Assembly: GCF_022879595.1 (NCBI RefSeq)
Contig: NZ_CP084265.1
Coordinates: forward strand, 1,922,001 to 1,986,000
Origin: Caballeronia sp. Lep1P3
GTDB lineage: Bacteria; Pseudomonadota; Gammaproteobacteria; Burkholderiales; Burkholderiaceae
Reading direction: 5' to 3'
Length of the DNA stretch: 64,000 bases
Under the pieces are notes generated by a model, which saw only the letters and a list, made by a program, of their open reading frames with translations, was not told where the DNA came from and searched no databases. The position numbers were made by a program, and so were the translations under genes. Each line of letters starts with the position of its first letter. Positions within the stretch are counted from its first letter, which is position 1. Of the stretch, positions 53,047-62,523 are shown one piece after another.

Positions 53047-53693
53047 TTGCGGCTTTCGCATCATCGAGAAACCGACCCGCGTGGTCGGTTTTTTATTGCC
53101 TGAATCGCAGCAAAGCGACTTCGGAAACCTAGGACACAAATCAGCGCAATCCTAAGCCCGACAAGGGCTACAGACGATCCCGACCGCCCGGCTAAACCGA
53201 CCGGTTTGCACATCGTCTGTCATCGTGATAACATCTTGCTCGTTATCAACAGTAATTCACCATCATTCACGCGCAGCAATCTGCCCAGAAAGTCTTTCGG
53301 GCTACGCGCGGTAGTGACAGTTTTTATACAAAGAGGCTTGTCGGTTCAGCAGCACGCCGGCCTTTTTCGTTCCAAGCCTTGGTTTTCGCCGACGTAGCGG
53401 TTCCACCCGCGGCAGCCTCCCGGTTCGCCGTCCGCACGTCAAATTCGTTTGTTTCATCCGAGTGCAATTTCGCGACTTTCGCCGCGAGGCACCGGCACCG
53501 CGTTTTCCATTCGATCTTTCAGCTTCGGGCTTCCGGTCCGGCGCTGCGGGAAGCCGTTCGCCTTGCGTTCGGACGCTTCGAATGCGCTGCGGCGCCGTCA
53601 CGAAACTGCACTATCCGGCAATACGCCGCTCATGCGGCGCGCTCGACGCCTCCTGTGAAGCGTCGGGCACCTGAAAACGGAGTCTATCGACCT
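53047..53693. other. 647-bp region between yggX and the MHS transporter
   Basis: It contains the yggX terminator and a palindrome TGATAAC-N9-GTTATCA (53226-53248). Apart from these I see only short frames with poor composition. The frame of the transporter is open upstream to 53379, but its residues are not family-like, so I read it as a long leader. Confidence 0.55.
53071..53094 (+). terminator. intrinsic terminator after yggX
   Basis: ACCGACC-CGCGT-GGTCGGT followed by a run of T. Confidence 0.9.
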
Positions 53694-55166
53694 ATGACCG
53701 CCCTCAACGACGGCCTTTGGCGCAAGCATCAACCTTCGCAATCGCCTGACCTCTCGCTCGACGACATCACCATCGTCGATCAATCCCTTCTCAAGCGCGC
53801 AGTCGGCGCCATGGCCATCGGCAACGCGATGGAATGGTTCGATTTCGGCGTGTACAGCTACATCGCCGTGACGCTCGGCAAGGTGTTCTTTCCGTCGTCG
53901 AGCCCGGCCGCGCAGTTGCTCGCGACCTTCGGCACGTTCGCGGCGGCCTTTCTCGTGCGTCCGCTCGGCGGCATGGTGTTCGGCCCGCTCGGCGACCGCA
54001 TCGGCAGAAAGCGCGTTCTCGCGATGACGATGATCATGATGGCCATCGGCACGTTCTGCATCGGCCTCATTCCGAGCTACGCGACGATCGGCGTGGCGGC
54101 GCCCGTGCTGCTGCTCGCCGCGCGTCTGGTGCAAGGTTTTTCGACCGGCGGCGAGTACGGCGGCGCGGCGACGTTCATCGCCGAATTCTCGCCGGACAAG
54201 AAGCGCGGCTTCATGTCGAGCTTTCTGGAATGCGGCACGCTCGTCGGCTATGTGCTCGGCGCGGGCGTGGTCGCGGTGCTGACGGGCGCGCTGTCGCAGG
54301 ATGCGCTGCTCAACTGGGGCTGGCGCATTCCGTTTCTCGTTGCGGGTCCGCTCGGCCTCATCGGTCTCTATATCCGCATGAAGCTCGAAGAAACGCCCGC
54401 GTTCCAGCGCGAAGCCGACAAGATGGAAGCGGCCGCGCACGAAACGACCAAGGCGCAGTTCCGCGAAACGCTCGTGCAGCAGTGGAAGCCGCTTTTGCAG
54501 TGCGTGGGCCTCGTGCTGATCTTCAACGTGACGGACTACATGGCGCTGTCGTATCTGCCGAGCTATCTGTCCGCGACGCTCAAGTTCAACGAGACGCACG
54601 GCCTGTTCATCGTGCTGATCGTGATGGTGCTGATGATTCCGCTCACGCTTTTCGCGGGCCGTCTGTCGGACAAGATCGGCCGCAAGCCGGTGATGCTCGC
54701 GGGGTGCGTCGGCTTGCTGGTGCTGTCGATTCCGGCGCTTTCGCTGATCCGCGTCGGCAGCTTCGCGTCGATCTTCGCGGGCATGATGATCCTGGGCGCG
54801 CTCCTCTCGACCTTCACCGGCGTGATGCCTTCGTCGCTGCCGGCGCTCTTCCCGACGAAGATCCGCTACGGCGCGCTCGCGATCGGCTTCAACGTGTCGG
54901 TGTCGCTCTTCGGCGGCACGACGCCGCTAGTGACGGCGTGGCTCGTCGACAAGACCGGCAATCTGATGATGCCCGCGTACTACCTGATGGGCGCGTCGCT
55001 CATCGGCATCGTGTCGGTGCTCGCGCTGCATGAGACGGCGAAAAAGCCGCTCAAGGGCTCGCCGCCCGCGGTGGCGTCGCACTCGGAAGCGCACGCGATT
55101 TTGCGCGGCCATCGCGAAGCCGCCGAAATGGACGACGGATTCCCGGAAGGCACGGTTCGCGCGTAA
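53694..55166 (+). CDS. proP: MHS-family MFS transporter, ProP-like (proline/betaine:H+ symporter type)
   Basis: 490-aa transporter with 12 predicted helices of the metabolite:H+ symporter (MHS) family. Features: GNAMEWFDFGVYSYIAVTLGKVFFP in helix 1, loop motif GDRIGRKRVLAMTM between helices 2 and 3, RLVQGFSTGGEYGGAATFIAEFSP, GRLSDKIGRKPVML, and FPTKIRYGALAIGFNVSVSLFGGTTP. These match ProP. The C-terminal cytosolic tail is short and lacks the long coiled coil that tunes osmosensing in E. coli ProP, so the substrate could be another zwitterion or acid. ATG at 53694 gives the family start. A long upstream region contains a palindrome (53226-53248). Confidence 0.85.
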   Translation: MTALNDGLWRKHQPSQSPDLSLDDITIVDQSLLKRAVGAMAIGNAMEWFDFGVYSYIAVTLGKVFFPSSSPAAQLLATFGTFAAAFLVRPLGGMVFGPLGDRIGRKRVLAMTMIMMAIGTFCIGLIPSYATIGVAAPVLLLAARLVQGFSTGGEYGGAATFIAEFSPDKKRGFMSSFLECGTLVGYVLGAGVVAVLTGALSQDALLNWGWRIPFLVAGPLGLIGLYIRMKLEETPAFQREADKMEAAAHETTKAQFRETLVQQWKPLLQCVGLVLIFNVTDYMALSYLPSYLSATLKFNETHGLFIVLIVMVLMIPLTLFAGRLSDKIGRKPVMLAGCVGLLVLSIPALSLIRVGSFASIFAGMMILGALLSTFTGVMPSSLPALFPTKIRYGALAIGFNVSVSLFGGTTPLVTAWLVDKTGNLMMPAYYLMGASLIGIVSVLALHETAKKPLKGSPPAVASHSEAHAILRGHREAAEMDDGFPEGTVRA

Positions 55167-55192
55167 GCGAAAACGTGTAGCGGTGAAAGACG

Positions 55193-55227
55193 AAGGGCCG
55201 GCGCGGCAAAGCGCCGGCCCTTTTTTT
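55193..55227. terminator. terminator between the transporter and the phosphoesterase
   Basis: GGGCCGGCGC/GCGCCGGCCC perfect 10-bp stem, 6-nt loop, seven T residues rightward. It touches the stop codon of the convergent phosphoesterase gene. Confidence 0.9.
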
Positions 55228-55679
55228 CATGCGATCAGCGTGACGATGCGCGCGTCGATGCCGCCCGCGCCGACCTCGAGCAGGCCGACAGTCACCGGCA
55301 ACTTGAACCGGCGCGGCCCCGCGCTGCCCGGATTGACGAAGAGCACGCCGTCGCGCCGCGCGACGGCCGGCTTGTGCGAGTGCCCGGTCACGACGACATC
55401 GACGCCTTCGAGCGGCGCGGGTACGTCCGCGATATCGTGCACGACGTGAATCGTCGCGCCGCCCAGTTCGATGCGCGCGTGCTCCGGCAACGCCGCCACG
55501 CTCTCGGCCACGTCGTTGTTGCCGCGCACGACGGTGAGCGGCGCGAGTTGCGCGAGCGCATCGAGCACGTCGCGCCGGCAGATGTCGCCCGCATGGATGA
55601 TGTGATCGCAGCCGGCGAGCGCGTCGAGCGCTTCGGCGCGCACGAGATTGTGGGTGTCGGAGATGAGGCCGATCTTCAT
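55227..55679 (-). CDS. YfcE-type metallophosphoesterase
   Basis: 150-aa calcineurin-like phosphoesterase with the four metal motifs: ISDTHN (D8, H10), HAGDIC (D32), RGNNDV (N54) and GHSH (H99, H101). Members of this small YfcE/MJ0936 group hydrolyse phosphodiesters with Mn2+; the natural substrate is unknown. It starts 6 bp after the stop of the TMEM175-like gene and may be cotranscribed with it. Confidence 0.93.
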   Translation of the reverse strand: MKIGLISDTHNLVRAEALDALAGCDHIIHAGDICRRDVLDALAQLAPLTVVRGNNDVAESVAALPEHARIELGGATIHVVHDIADVPAPLEGVDVVVTGHSHKPAVARRDGVLFVNPGSAGPRRFKLPVTVGLLEVGAGGIDARIVTLIA

Positions 55680-55685
55680 CGCGGC

Positions 55686-56270
<585 letters not shown>

Positions 56271-56453
56271 CCTGTGTCCTCGCGCTATGCCGATGCCGGA
56301 GCGCTGCACCGTGCATGCGGCTTGCGAGCGGCGGTCCGTCGCCGATTATGCGTGAGGGGCGCGGGCTTGTCATGCGCGCGGGGGCCCGCTTCCCACTTAG
56401 CCCCGCTCCGTTTCGGCACGCCACGGCGCAATGGTAGAATCGCGTCCGCCCCC

Positions 56454-56538
56454 GCCGGGGTGATGAAATTGGTAAACATAGCGGACTTAAAATCCGCCGC
56501 CTAACGGCTTGCCGGTTCGAGTCCGGTCCCCGGCACCA
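56454..56538 (+). tRNA. tRNA-Leu (anticodon UAA)
   Basis: 85 nt with acceptor GCCGGGG/CCCCGGC, discriminator A and encoded CCA. The D arm contains AAATTGGTAAAC. The anticodon stem GCGGA/TCCGC holds loop CTTAAAA (UAA). The long variable arm (GCCTAACGGCTT) is typical of class II tRNA-Leu, and the T arm is CCGGTTCGAGTCCGG. A -10-like TAGAAT lies at 56435-56440, 13 bp upstream. Confidence 0.97.
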
Positions 56539-56612
56539 GCGCTTTGCCCGTCGCTTGTCGGTTGCCGCATTTCATGGCGGCGGAGCGCGGCCGTCCACAC
56601 CAGGGAACAGTC

Positions 56613-57638
56613 ATGCATAAAAAAATTCGGTCGATCGCAGCGCTCTTTTCATTAGGCATACTAAGTCTCGCACGCGTGGGAGAAGCGTCCGAACTCGTCA
56701 CGGCAGACAATTTCAACCGCGCCGAAAGCGATCTCTATTTCAGCCAGACAGTGCAGCGCGCAGGAGGGCTCGGCAAGTTCTCTCATCGCCGCGAGCTTGC
56801 GTCGGTCGCATCGCAAGCGGTCGTTCGCACCAATCGGGACACGCTCTATTCAGCGGCCGTTTTCGATCTCGACGCCGGTCCGGTCACCGTCACCATGCCC
56901 GATGCGGGCAAGCGGTTCATGTCGCTCATCGCCATCGACGAGGACCAGTACGCGGCGGGCGTCCATTACGGCGCGGGCCGCTACACGTTCGACCGCGCGC
57001 ACGTCGGCACGCGCTATCTGCTGCTCGGCGTGCGCGTTTTCGTCGATCCGAACACCCCGGCGGACCTCGCCCAGGCGCATGCGCTGCAGGACGCGATCCG
57101 TATCGAACAGCCGAACTCCGGCACGTTCGAAGTCCCCGACTGGGACCCTGCAAGCCAGAAAAAGGTGCGTGAGGCCCTGCTCACGCTGGCATCGACGCTG
57201 CCCGACACGCGCGGCATGTTCGGCGCGCGCGGCGAAGTGGACCCGGTGCGCCATCTGATTTCGACGGCGTCCGGCTGGGGCGGCAATCCCGAGAAGGACG
57301 CGACCTATGTGACCGTGACGCCGCCCGGAAACGACGGCAAAACGGTGTTCAGGCTCACCGTGAAAGACGTGCCGGTCGACGCGTTCTGGTCGATCACCAT
57401 GTACAACGCGCAGGGCTATCTCGAGAAGAATGCCTACGACGCCTATTCGGTCAACAACATCACGGCGAAGAAGAATGCGGATGGCTCGGTGACGGTCCAG
57501 TTCGGCGGCTGCGACGGCGTGGTTCCGAACTGCCTGCCCACCCCGCCCAACTGGACTTACTGGGTGCGTCTCTACCGCCCGCGCGCCGAGATTCTGAGTG
57601 GTGCGTGGCGGTTCCCGGAACCGCAGCCCGTTCGTTAG
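56613..57638 (+). CDS. exported DUF1254/DUF1214 protein 1
   Basis: 341-aa protein with a signal peptide (MHKKIRSIAALFSLGILSLA, cleaved near VGEAS) followed by DUF1254 (NFNRAESDLYFSQTVQR, VVRTNRDTLYSAAVFDLDAGPVTVTMPD) and a C-terminal DUF1214 (FRLTVKDVPVDAFWSITMYNAQGYLEKN, WTYWVRLYRPRAEILSGAWRFPEP). Function is unknown; these domains usually occur together in secreted or periplasmic proteins. ATG 56613 is chosen for the signal peptide. It is 75 bp ahead of a paralogue and just after tRNA-Leu. Confidence 0.88.
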   Translation: MHKKIRSIAALFSLGILSLARVGEASELVTADNFNRAESDLYFSQTVQRAGGLGKFSHRRELASVASQAVVRTNRDTLYSAAVFDLDAGPVTVTMPDAGKRFMSLIAIDEDQYAAGVHYGAGRYTFDRAHVGTRYLLLGVRVFVDPNTPADLAQAHALQDAIRIEQPNSGTFEVPDWDPASQKKVREALLTLASTLPDTRGMFGARGEVDPVRHLISTASGWGGNPEKDATYVTVTPPGNDGKTVFRLTVKDVPVDAFWSITMYNAQGYLEKNAYDAYSVNNITAKKNADGSVTVQFGGCDGVVPNCLPTPPNWTYWVRLYRPRAEILSGAWRFPEPQPVR

Positions 57639-57713
57639 ACGGAAAACGGTTGTTTCGAGCCCAACCGCCGCCACATCGAGGCGGGAAGCCTGCCACAACA
57701 AGCTGGAGCGGAC

Positions 57714-59144
57714 GTGCAATTCAAACGTTTCAAAATGAGCGCCGCCGCCGCGATCCTCGGCTGCACGATGACCGCGATAACAGCGACAGCCAGCGCCGCG
57801 GTCATGGACCTGCAGGTGCGCGTCATCGAGCGCCGCGGCTTCGAGGCGGTGGTCTGGGGCATGTCCGCCGTCAACTTCGACCTGATGGTTCAGGCGATGG
57901 CCCGTCTCGCGGGCGGCGACACCAGCAGCAACAAGATCGTGTACTGGTCGCGGCCGTCGAGCTGGAAAAATCAGACGCTCACGCCGAACCCCGACACCAT
58001 CTATCTGATGCCGTTCTTCGATACGAGCAAGGTCGGCCCGGTCGTGCTGGAAATTCCGCCGGAAGGCGCGGGCACGATCGTCGGCTCGATCGACGACGCC
58101 TGGCAGACGGCGCTCGAAGACGTCGGACCCGCTGGCGCGGACAAGGGCAAAGGCGGCCGCTATCTGATTCTTCCGCCGGGCTACGACGGCGAAGTGCCGG
58201 GTGGATACATCGTGCTGCGCGCGAACACGTACAGCGGCTTCGCGCTCCTGCGCTCCAATCTGAAGGGCCGCACCGACGCCGAGATCGCGAACGCCGTCGA
58301 ATACGGCAAGCGCGTCAAGCTGTATCCGCTGAAAGACGCCGCCGCGCCGGGACGAACGATGTTTCTGGACGCGAACGACACGCTCTTCGATTCGACCATT
58401 CCCTACGACGCGCGCATCTTCGAGTCGCTTGACCGCGTCGTGCAGAGGGAACCGTGGCTCACGCGCGACAAGGTCATGATCGACATGCTGAAGACCATCG
58501 GCATCGAGAAGGGACAGCCGTTCCGCCCGGACGACGACACGCAGGCCGCCCTGCGCAGCGCTGCGAAGGAAGCGCACCAATGGCTCGACAAGCAGTACGA
58601 GGCACAGTTCGCGCAGCCGTACTACGGGGGCACGCACTGGGCGCTGCCGGTTTCCGCCGCGCTCGTGCAGGGCCTCGGCGACAACTTCGCCGATCCGAAC
58701 CGGTATCCGGTGGACGCGCGAGGCATGACCTACACGATCGGCTTTTTCAGCGCGAAGAAGCTCGGCACCGGCCAGTTCTATCTCGCGACGACGCGCGACG
58801 GCGCGGGCGGCATGCTCGACGGCGCGCGGACCTACCGGCTGCGCGTGCCGGCGCAAGCGCCCGTGCGCCAGTACTGGTCCGCGACCGTCTATGACCGCGC
58901 GACGCATACGCTCGTGCGCGACACCGCGTGGTCGAGCCGCGCATCCAACGATCCGAACGTCCAGAAGAACGCGGACGGCTCCGTCGACCTGTACTTCAGC
59001 CCGCAGGCCCCGGCAGGCAAGGAATCCAACTGGATACCCACGCGCGCCAACGGCCAATTCGAGATCCTGTTGCGCTTCTACGGCCCGGAAAAGCCGCTAT
59101 TCGACAAGACCTGGCGCCTGCCCGATCTCGAACAGGCGTCCTGA
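57714..59144 (+). CDS. exported DUF1254/DUF1214 protein 2
   Basis: 476-aa paralogue of the preceding gene, with signal peptide (about residues 1-29, ending ATASA), DUF1254 core (WGMSAVNFDLMVQAMARLAGGDTSSNKIVYWSRP then LTPNPDTIYLMPFFDTSKVGPVVLEIPP) and DUF1214 (YRLRVPAQAPVRQYWSATVYDRATHTLVRD, WIPTRANGQFEILLRFYGPEKPLFDKTWRLPDLE). It begins with GTG at 57714 after GGAGCGGAC. It is longer than protein 1 by an internal segment (about residues 230-320). Together they form a two-gene unit of unknown role. Confidence 0.88.
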   Translation: MQFKRFKMSAAAAILGCTMTAITATASAAVMDLQVRVIERRGFEAVVWGMSAVNFDLMVQAMARLAGGDTSSNKIVYWSRPSSWKNQTLTPNPDTIYLMPFFDTSKVGPVVLEIPPEGAGTIVGSIDDAWQTALEDVGPAGADKGKGGRYLILPPGYDGEVPGGYIVLRANTYSGFALLRSNLKGRTDAEIANAVEYGKRVKLYPLKDAAAPGRTMFLDANDTLFDSTIPYDARIFESLDRVVQREPWLTRDKVMIDMLKTIGIEKGQPFRPDDDTQAALRSAAKEAHQWLDKQYEAQFAQPYYGGTHWALPVSAALVQGLGDNFADPNRYPVDARGMTYTIGFFSAKKLGTGQFYLATTRDGAGGMLDGARTYRLRVPAQAPVRQYWSATVYDRATHTLVRDTAWSSRASNDPNVQKNADGSVDLYFSPQAPAGKESNWIPTRANGQFEILLRFYGPEKPLFDKTWRLPDLEQAS

Positions 59145-59236
59145 CCGACGGCATCGCCGCCACGAGCCAGCGCGTCGTAGCCACGGCGCGCTTTATTGAA
59201 ACCCGGCGCCGCGAAGCGCGACGCATATCGCCGCGC

Positions 59237-59449
59237 TCAAACCGCATCGAGCAGGCGCTCCGCATCCCTGACCGCGTCGAACAGCGCTTCGATGGGCGAA
59301 TCGCGGTCCAGCACGCAGACGTGCTCGATATCGAACGGCAGCGCGTCCACGCCGACGAACCGCACCGTACCGCCGAAGCAGTCGCGCGCCCGCCCCTTGC
59401 GGACTGACTCGATGTACCGAGGCGTGACATAGAGCGCAACGGGCAGCAT
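59237..59449 (-). CDS. conserved-looking hypothetical protein (70 aa)
   Basis: Product begins MLPVALYVTPRYIESVRKGR, has a central FGGTVRFVGVDALPFDIEH segment and ends AERLLDAV. It is soluble, without signal or membrane part, and I recognise no family. ATG has a strong GGAGG at 6 bp, the main evidence for translation. The leader GGAGGGTCCC directly before ATGCT is the same as that of the DUF1328 gene at 63480. It is convergent with the DUF1254/1214 pair. Confidence 0.6.
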   Translation of the reverse strand: MLPVALYVTPRYIESVRKGRARDCFGGTVRFVGVDALPFDIEHVCVLDRDSPIEALFDAVRDAERLLDAV

Positions 59450-59604
59450 GGGACCCTCCGTGGCCGGCTTCGACGGGACGTGCGCCGCCCGGCGGCATCG
59501 GACGGTGAGGCAAGTGTAGTCACGCGGGCGTGGCCCCGGCACCCTCGTCCGCAGGGGCCGCACTCCCCTCTTTCGACACCTGCCGCCCGGTGCGCGGTGC
59601 GCCC

Positions 59605-59886
59605 TCAGACGCCATGCCCCAGCACGCGCGCGACGTAGTGCCGGCCCCACGCCTCGCCGTGCGCGAGCGCCTCCGCGACGGTCTGGAACGGACCGTGAGC
59701 GCCGGCCATCTCGTCGGACTCGGCTGCGAGCGTCGCGCCGTGCAGCGGCCGCTTGTCGAGACGCGTCACGCGCACCTTCACCGCATGCCCTTCGGCCTCT
59801 TCCTGCGCTTGCCCCTCGACGCGGCGCGGCTTCGGCACCGTGTCGAGCGCGAGCAAGTAGTCGCCTGCTTCGATGTCCTTTCGCAT
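59605..59886 (-). CDS. hypothetical protein (93 aa)
   Basis: Begins MRKDIEAGDYLLALDTVPKP. The middle is VKVRVTRLDKRPLHGATLAAESDEMAG and the end HGEAWGRHYVARVLGHGV. It is soluble with no motif I can name. ATG 59886 has GGAGG 7 bp upstream, better than the in-frame ATG 59904. The gene lies 172 bp from the divergent MFS transporter. Confidence 0.55.
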   Translation of the reverse strand: MRKDIEAGDYLLALDTVPKPRRVEGQAQEEAEGHAVKVRVTRLDKRPLHGATLAAESDEMAGAHGPFQTVAEALAHGEAWGRHYVARVLGHGV

Positions 59887-60057
59887 GGCAGCCGCCTCCG
59901 TCATCGGATTGTGCTCCGGCGCGAAGGCGTCGAAAAGAATGCATTTCGCTTGGCCGCGTCGAGCGGCGCCGACCAAAGCCCGCGCCAGCAGAGCTTGCGC
60001 GTCTCCAGTATCATCGGCGCTCCCCGCCAGCCCGTCCGCCCGTCCCCGAAAAGAACC

Positions 60058-61296
60058 ATGTCCGCGTCATCGCACGAGTCGCCGCAATCGTCACACGATC
60101 ACACGTCAGGCCGCCATCCCCACTACTCGCGCGGGACGCTGTGGCTGCTCGCGACCATCGCGGGCGTGTCGGTCGCGAACATCTATTTCAATCAGCCGCT
60201 GCTCGGCGACTTTCGCGCGTCGTTTCCCGGCAGCGCGTATCTGATCGGCGCGGTGCCCGCCGCCACGCAACTCGGCTACGCGCTCGGCATGCTCGTGCTC
60301 GCGCCGCTCGGCGACCGCTTCGACCGGCGCATGCTGATCCTGCTGCAGCTCGCGGCGCTGGGCGTGGCGCTCGTCGTCGCGGCCACCGCGCCGACGCTCG
60401 CCGTGCTGATCGCGGCGAGCCTCGCGATCGGCGTCGTCTCGACCATCGCGCAACAGGCCGTGCCGTTCTCCGCCGAACTCGCGCCGGCAGCGGAGCGCGG
60501 CCACGCGGTCGGCACGGTGATGAGCGGTCTGCTGCTCGGCATCCTGCTGGCGCGCACGGTCTCCGGCTTCGTCGCGCAGTACTTCGGCTGGCGCGCGGTG
60601 TTCGGCGCATCGGTGGCGGCGACCATCGCGCTCGCGGTGATCGTCGTCATGCGGCTGCCGAAGAGCCGCCCGACTTCGACGCTTTCCTACGGTAAGCTGC
60701 TCGTCTCGATGTGGCATCTGACTGCCGAAAACCCCGGCCTGCGCGAGGCGGCGCTCACGGGCGGCGCGCTCTTCGCCGGCTTCAGCGCGTTCTGGTCGCT
60801 GCTGACGCTGCTTCTCGCCGGCGAGCCGTTTCATCTTGGCCCGCAAGCGGCGGGACTCTTCGGCATCGTCGGGGCGGCGGGCGCGCTCGCCGCGCCGCTC
60901 GCGGGCAAATCCGCGGACAGGCGCGGGCCGCGCGCGGTCATTTCGCTGTCGATCGCGCTCGTGGCCGCGTCGTTCGTCGTTTTCGCGCTGTCGGCGCGCA
61001 GCATCGCGGGACTCGTGGTCGGCGTGATCGTGCTCGATATCGGCGTGCAGGCCGCGCAGATCTCGAATCAGTCGCGCATCTATGCGCTCAAGCCCGAGGC
61101 GCGCAGCCGCGTGAACACGGTGTACATGGTGGGATATTTCATCGGCGGCGCGGCGGGATCGGCGCTGGCCTCGCTCGCCTGGCACGCGATGGGCTGGAGC
61201 GGCGTGTGCATCGTCGGGCTGGCGACGACCGGACTCGCCGGCTTCAGTCATTGGCGAGGCCGCGAGCGGCGGCTTATCGCGCCCGGCGGACGCTGA
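60058..61296 (+). CDS. MFS transporter, DHA1-like drug/metabolite exporter
   Basis: 412-aa protein with 12 hydrophobic segments. It starts with a polar Ser/His-rich tail (SSHESPQSSHDHTSGRHPHYS), then LLATIAGVSVANIYFNQPLLGDF in helix 1 and the DHA motif GYALGMLVLAPLGDRFDRRML between helices 2 and 3; a later loop has GKSADRRGPRAVI. This NQPLL subgroup is annotated as MFS exporters without a defined substrate. ATG 60058 has a weak AAAGAA site; frames upstream are not family-like. Confidence 0.88.
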   Translation: MSASSHESPQSSHDHTSGRHPHYSRGTLWLLATIAGVSVANIYFNQPLLGDFRASFPGSAYLIGAVPAATQLGYALGMLVLAPLGDRFDRRMLILLQLAALGVALVVAATAPTLAVLIAASLAIGVVSTIAQQAVPFSAELAPAAERGHAVGTVMSGLLLGILLARTVSGFVAQYFGWRAVFGASVAATIALAVIVVMRLPKSRPTSTLSYGKLLVSMWHLTAENPGLREAALTGGALFAGFSAFWSLLTLLLAGEPFHLGPQAAGLFGIVGAAGALAAPLAGKSADRRGPRAVISLSIALVAASFVVFALSARSIAGLVVGVIVLDIGVQAAQISNQSRIYALKPEARSRVNTVYMVGYFIGGAAGSALASLAWHAMGWSGVCIVGLATTGLAGFSHWRGRERRLIAPGGR

Positions 61297-61335
61297 GTCG
61301 GCCATCGGCGCTAAGTCACGGATCAAAGACAGACG

Positions 61336-61788
61336 TCAGACGCGCTCGCGCGCGTAGTCGCAGAGCGCGTCGAGCACGCGATCGAATTCCAGCGACTTGT
61401 CGAAGAAATGGCGCACGCCGTATTGCAGGCATCGCTCGCGATACGCCGGCAGCGCGTGATTCGTGAGCACGACGACGAACGCCGTCTCCGCCACGCCCGA
61501 TGTATCCGCGTGCCTGAGCCACGCCAGCACGTCGATGCCCGAGCCGCGCTTCAGTTGCAGATCGACGATAACCGCATCGAAACGCTGCGTCGATAAAAGC
61601 GCGATGGCGTCGTCGGGCGCATCCGCGAAAGCGCTCACGCGCCACGGGCCGAGCGCGTCGATCGCCTCGGTGAGACTGCGCCGGATCAGCGGCGAATCCT
61701 CGATCAGGAGCACCGCGAGCGGCGCGCCGCGCGGCTTGTCCTGTCGAGTCGTATCGTCGGTGATGATGTCGTCGCCCACGGCGGGCAT
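61336..61788 (-). CDS. stand-alone receiver-domain response regulator
   Basis: 150 aa that is nearly all receiver domain: acidic pair E30-D31 (VLLIEDSPLIRRSL), phospho-acceptor D72 (AVIVDLQLKRGSGIDVL) and K131 (FFDKSLEFD). There is no output domain. The polar N-terminus (MPAVGDDIITDDTTRQDKP) is variable. It starts 13 bp after the stop of the NarL-type regulator upstream, so both are one unit; it may compete with or relay phosphate to a partner. Confidence 0.9.
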   Translation of the reverse strand: MPAVGDDIITDDTTRQDKPRGAPLAVLLIEDSPLIRRSLTEAIDALGPWRVSAFADAPDDAIALLSTQRFDAVIVDLQLKRGSGIDVLAWLRHADTSGVAETAFVVVLTNHALPAYRERCLQYGVRHFFDKSLEFDRVLDALCDYARERV

Positions 61789-61801
61789 CCTCCGTCAAGC
61801 G

Positions 61802-62434
61802 CTACTCGATCAACCCGTTCTTGATCGCGTAGTAAGTGAGGTCGGCGTTGTTGGAAAGCCGCATCTTCTCCAGCACGCGCGCGCGATACGTGCTCACCGT
61901 CTTCACCGACAAATGCAGTTCCTGCGCGATCTCGGTCGGAATGCGCCCGCCCGCGAGCTTGCAGAAAATCTGGAACTCGCGCTCGGACAGCATTTCGTGC
62001 GGCCGCTCGGTCGCGGGCTTATCGAGCTTGTCGGCGAGCGCATCGGCGATGAACTCGGACAGATACCGATGCCCGCGCGCCACCGTGCGAATGGCGCGCA
62101 CGATCTCGTCAGGCGCGGCGTCCTTGTTCAGATAGCCGTTCGCGCCCGCCTTGAGCAGGTTGATCGCGTACTGGCTCTCGGGAAAGCCCGAGAGCATCAG
62201 CACGCCCTGTTGCGGCCGGAGCTGCTTGATGACGCGCAACGTGTCCACGCCATTCTTGTCCGGCATCGCGATGTCGAGCAGCACGACATCGAACGCCTGC
62301 TCGCGCACGAGCGCGATGGTTTCATCGCCCGTCGAGGCTTCCGCCGCCACTTCCATGTCGGGCTCGTCCGCGACGAACTGCCTGAACCCGCTGCGCACGA
62401 TCGCGTGATCGTCGGCTATCAAGACTCGAATCAT
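61802..62434 (-). CDS. NarL/LuxR-family response regulator
   Basis: 210-aa regulator: receiver (residues 2-120, pocket D8-D9, phospho-acceptor D54 in VVLLDIAMPDKNG, K104 in GYLNKDA) and a LuxR-type helix-turn-helix (about 145-205: LSEREFQIFCKLAGGRIPTE, LHLSVKTVSTYRARVLEKM). The cognate kinase is not adjacent. It forms a pair with the receiver-only gene 13 bp downstream and lies 89 bp from the ferritin-like gene. Confidence 0.94.
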   Translation of the reverse strand: MIRVLIADDHAIVRSGFRQFVADEPDMEVAAEASTGDETIALVREQAFDVVLLDIAMPDKNGVDTLRVIKQLRPQQGVLMLSGFPESQYAINLLKAGANGYLNKDAAPDEIVRAIRTVARGHRYLSEFIADALADKLDKPATERPHEMLSEREFQIFCKLAGGRIPTEIAQELHLSVKTVSTYRARVLEKMRLSNNADLTYYAIKNGLIE

Positions 62435-62523
62435 TCAGGCCATCCGCGCTTGGTCGAAGTCACAGTGCTTTCGGGCGATACGCGGCGCGCGTCGCGGCGC
62501 GCATCGCTTCGCGAAGGCATCGC

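Noticed and set aside
56454..56538. Attachment site of an integrated element at tRNA-Leu
   Set aside because: No integrase, no direct repeat of the tRNA end seen downstream, and neighbouring composition is uniform.
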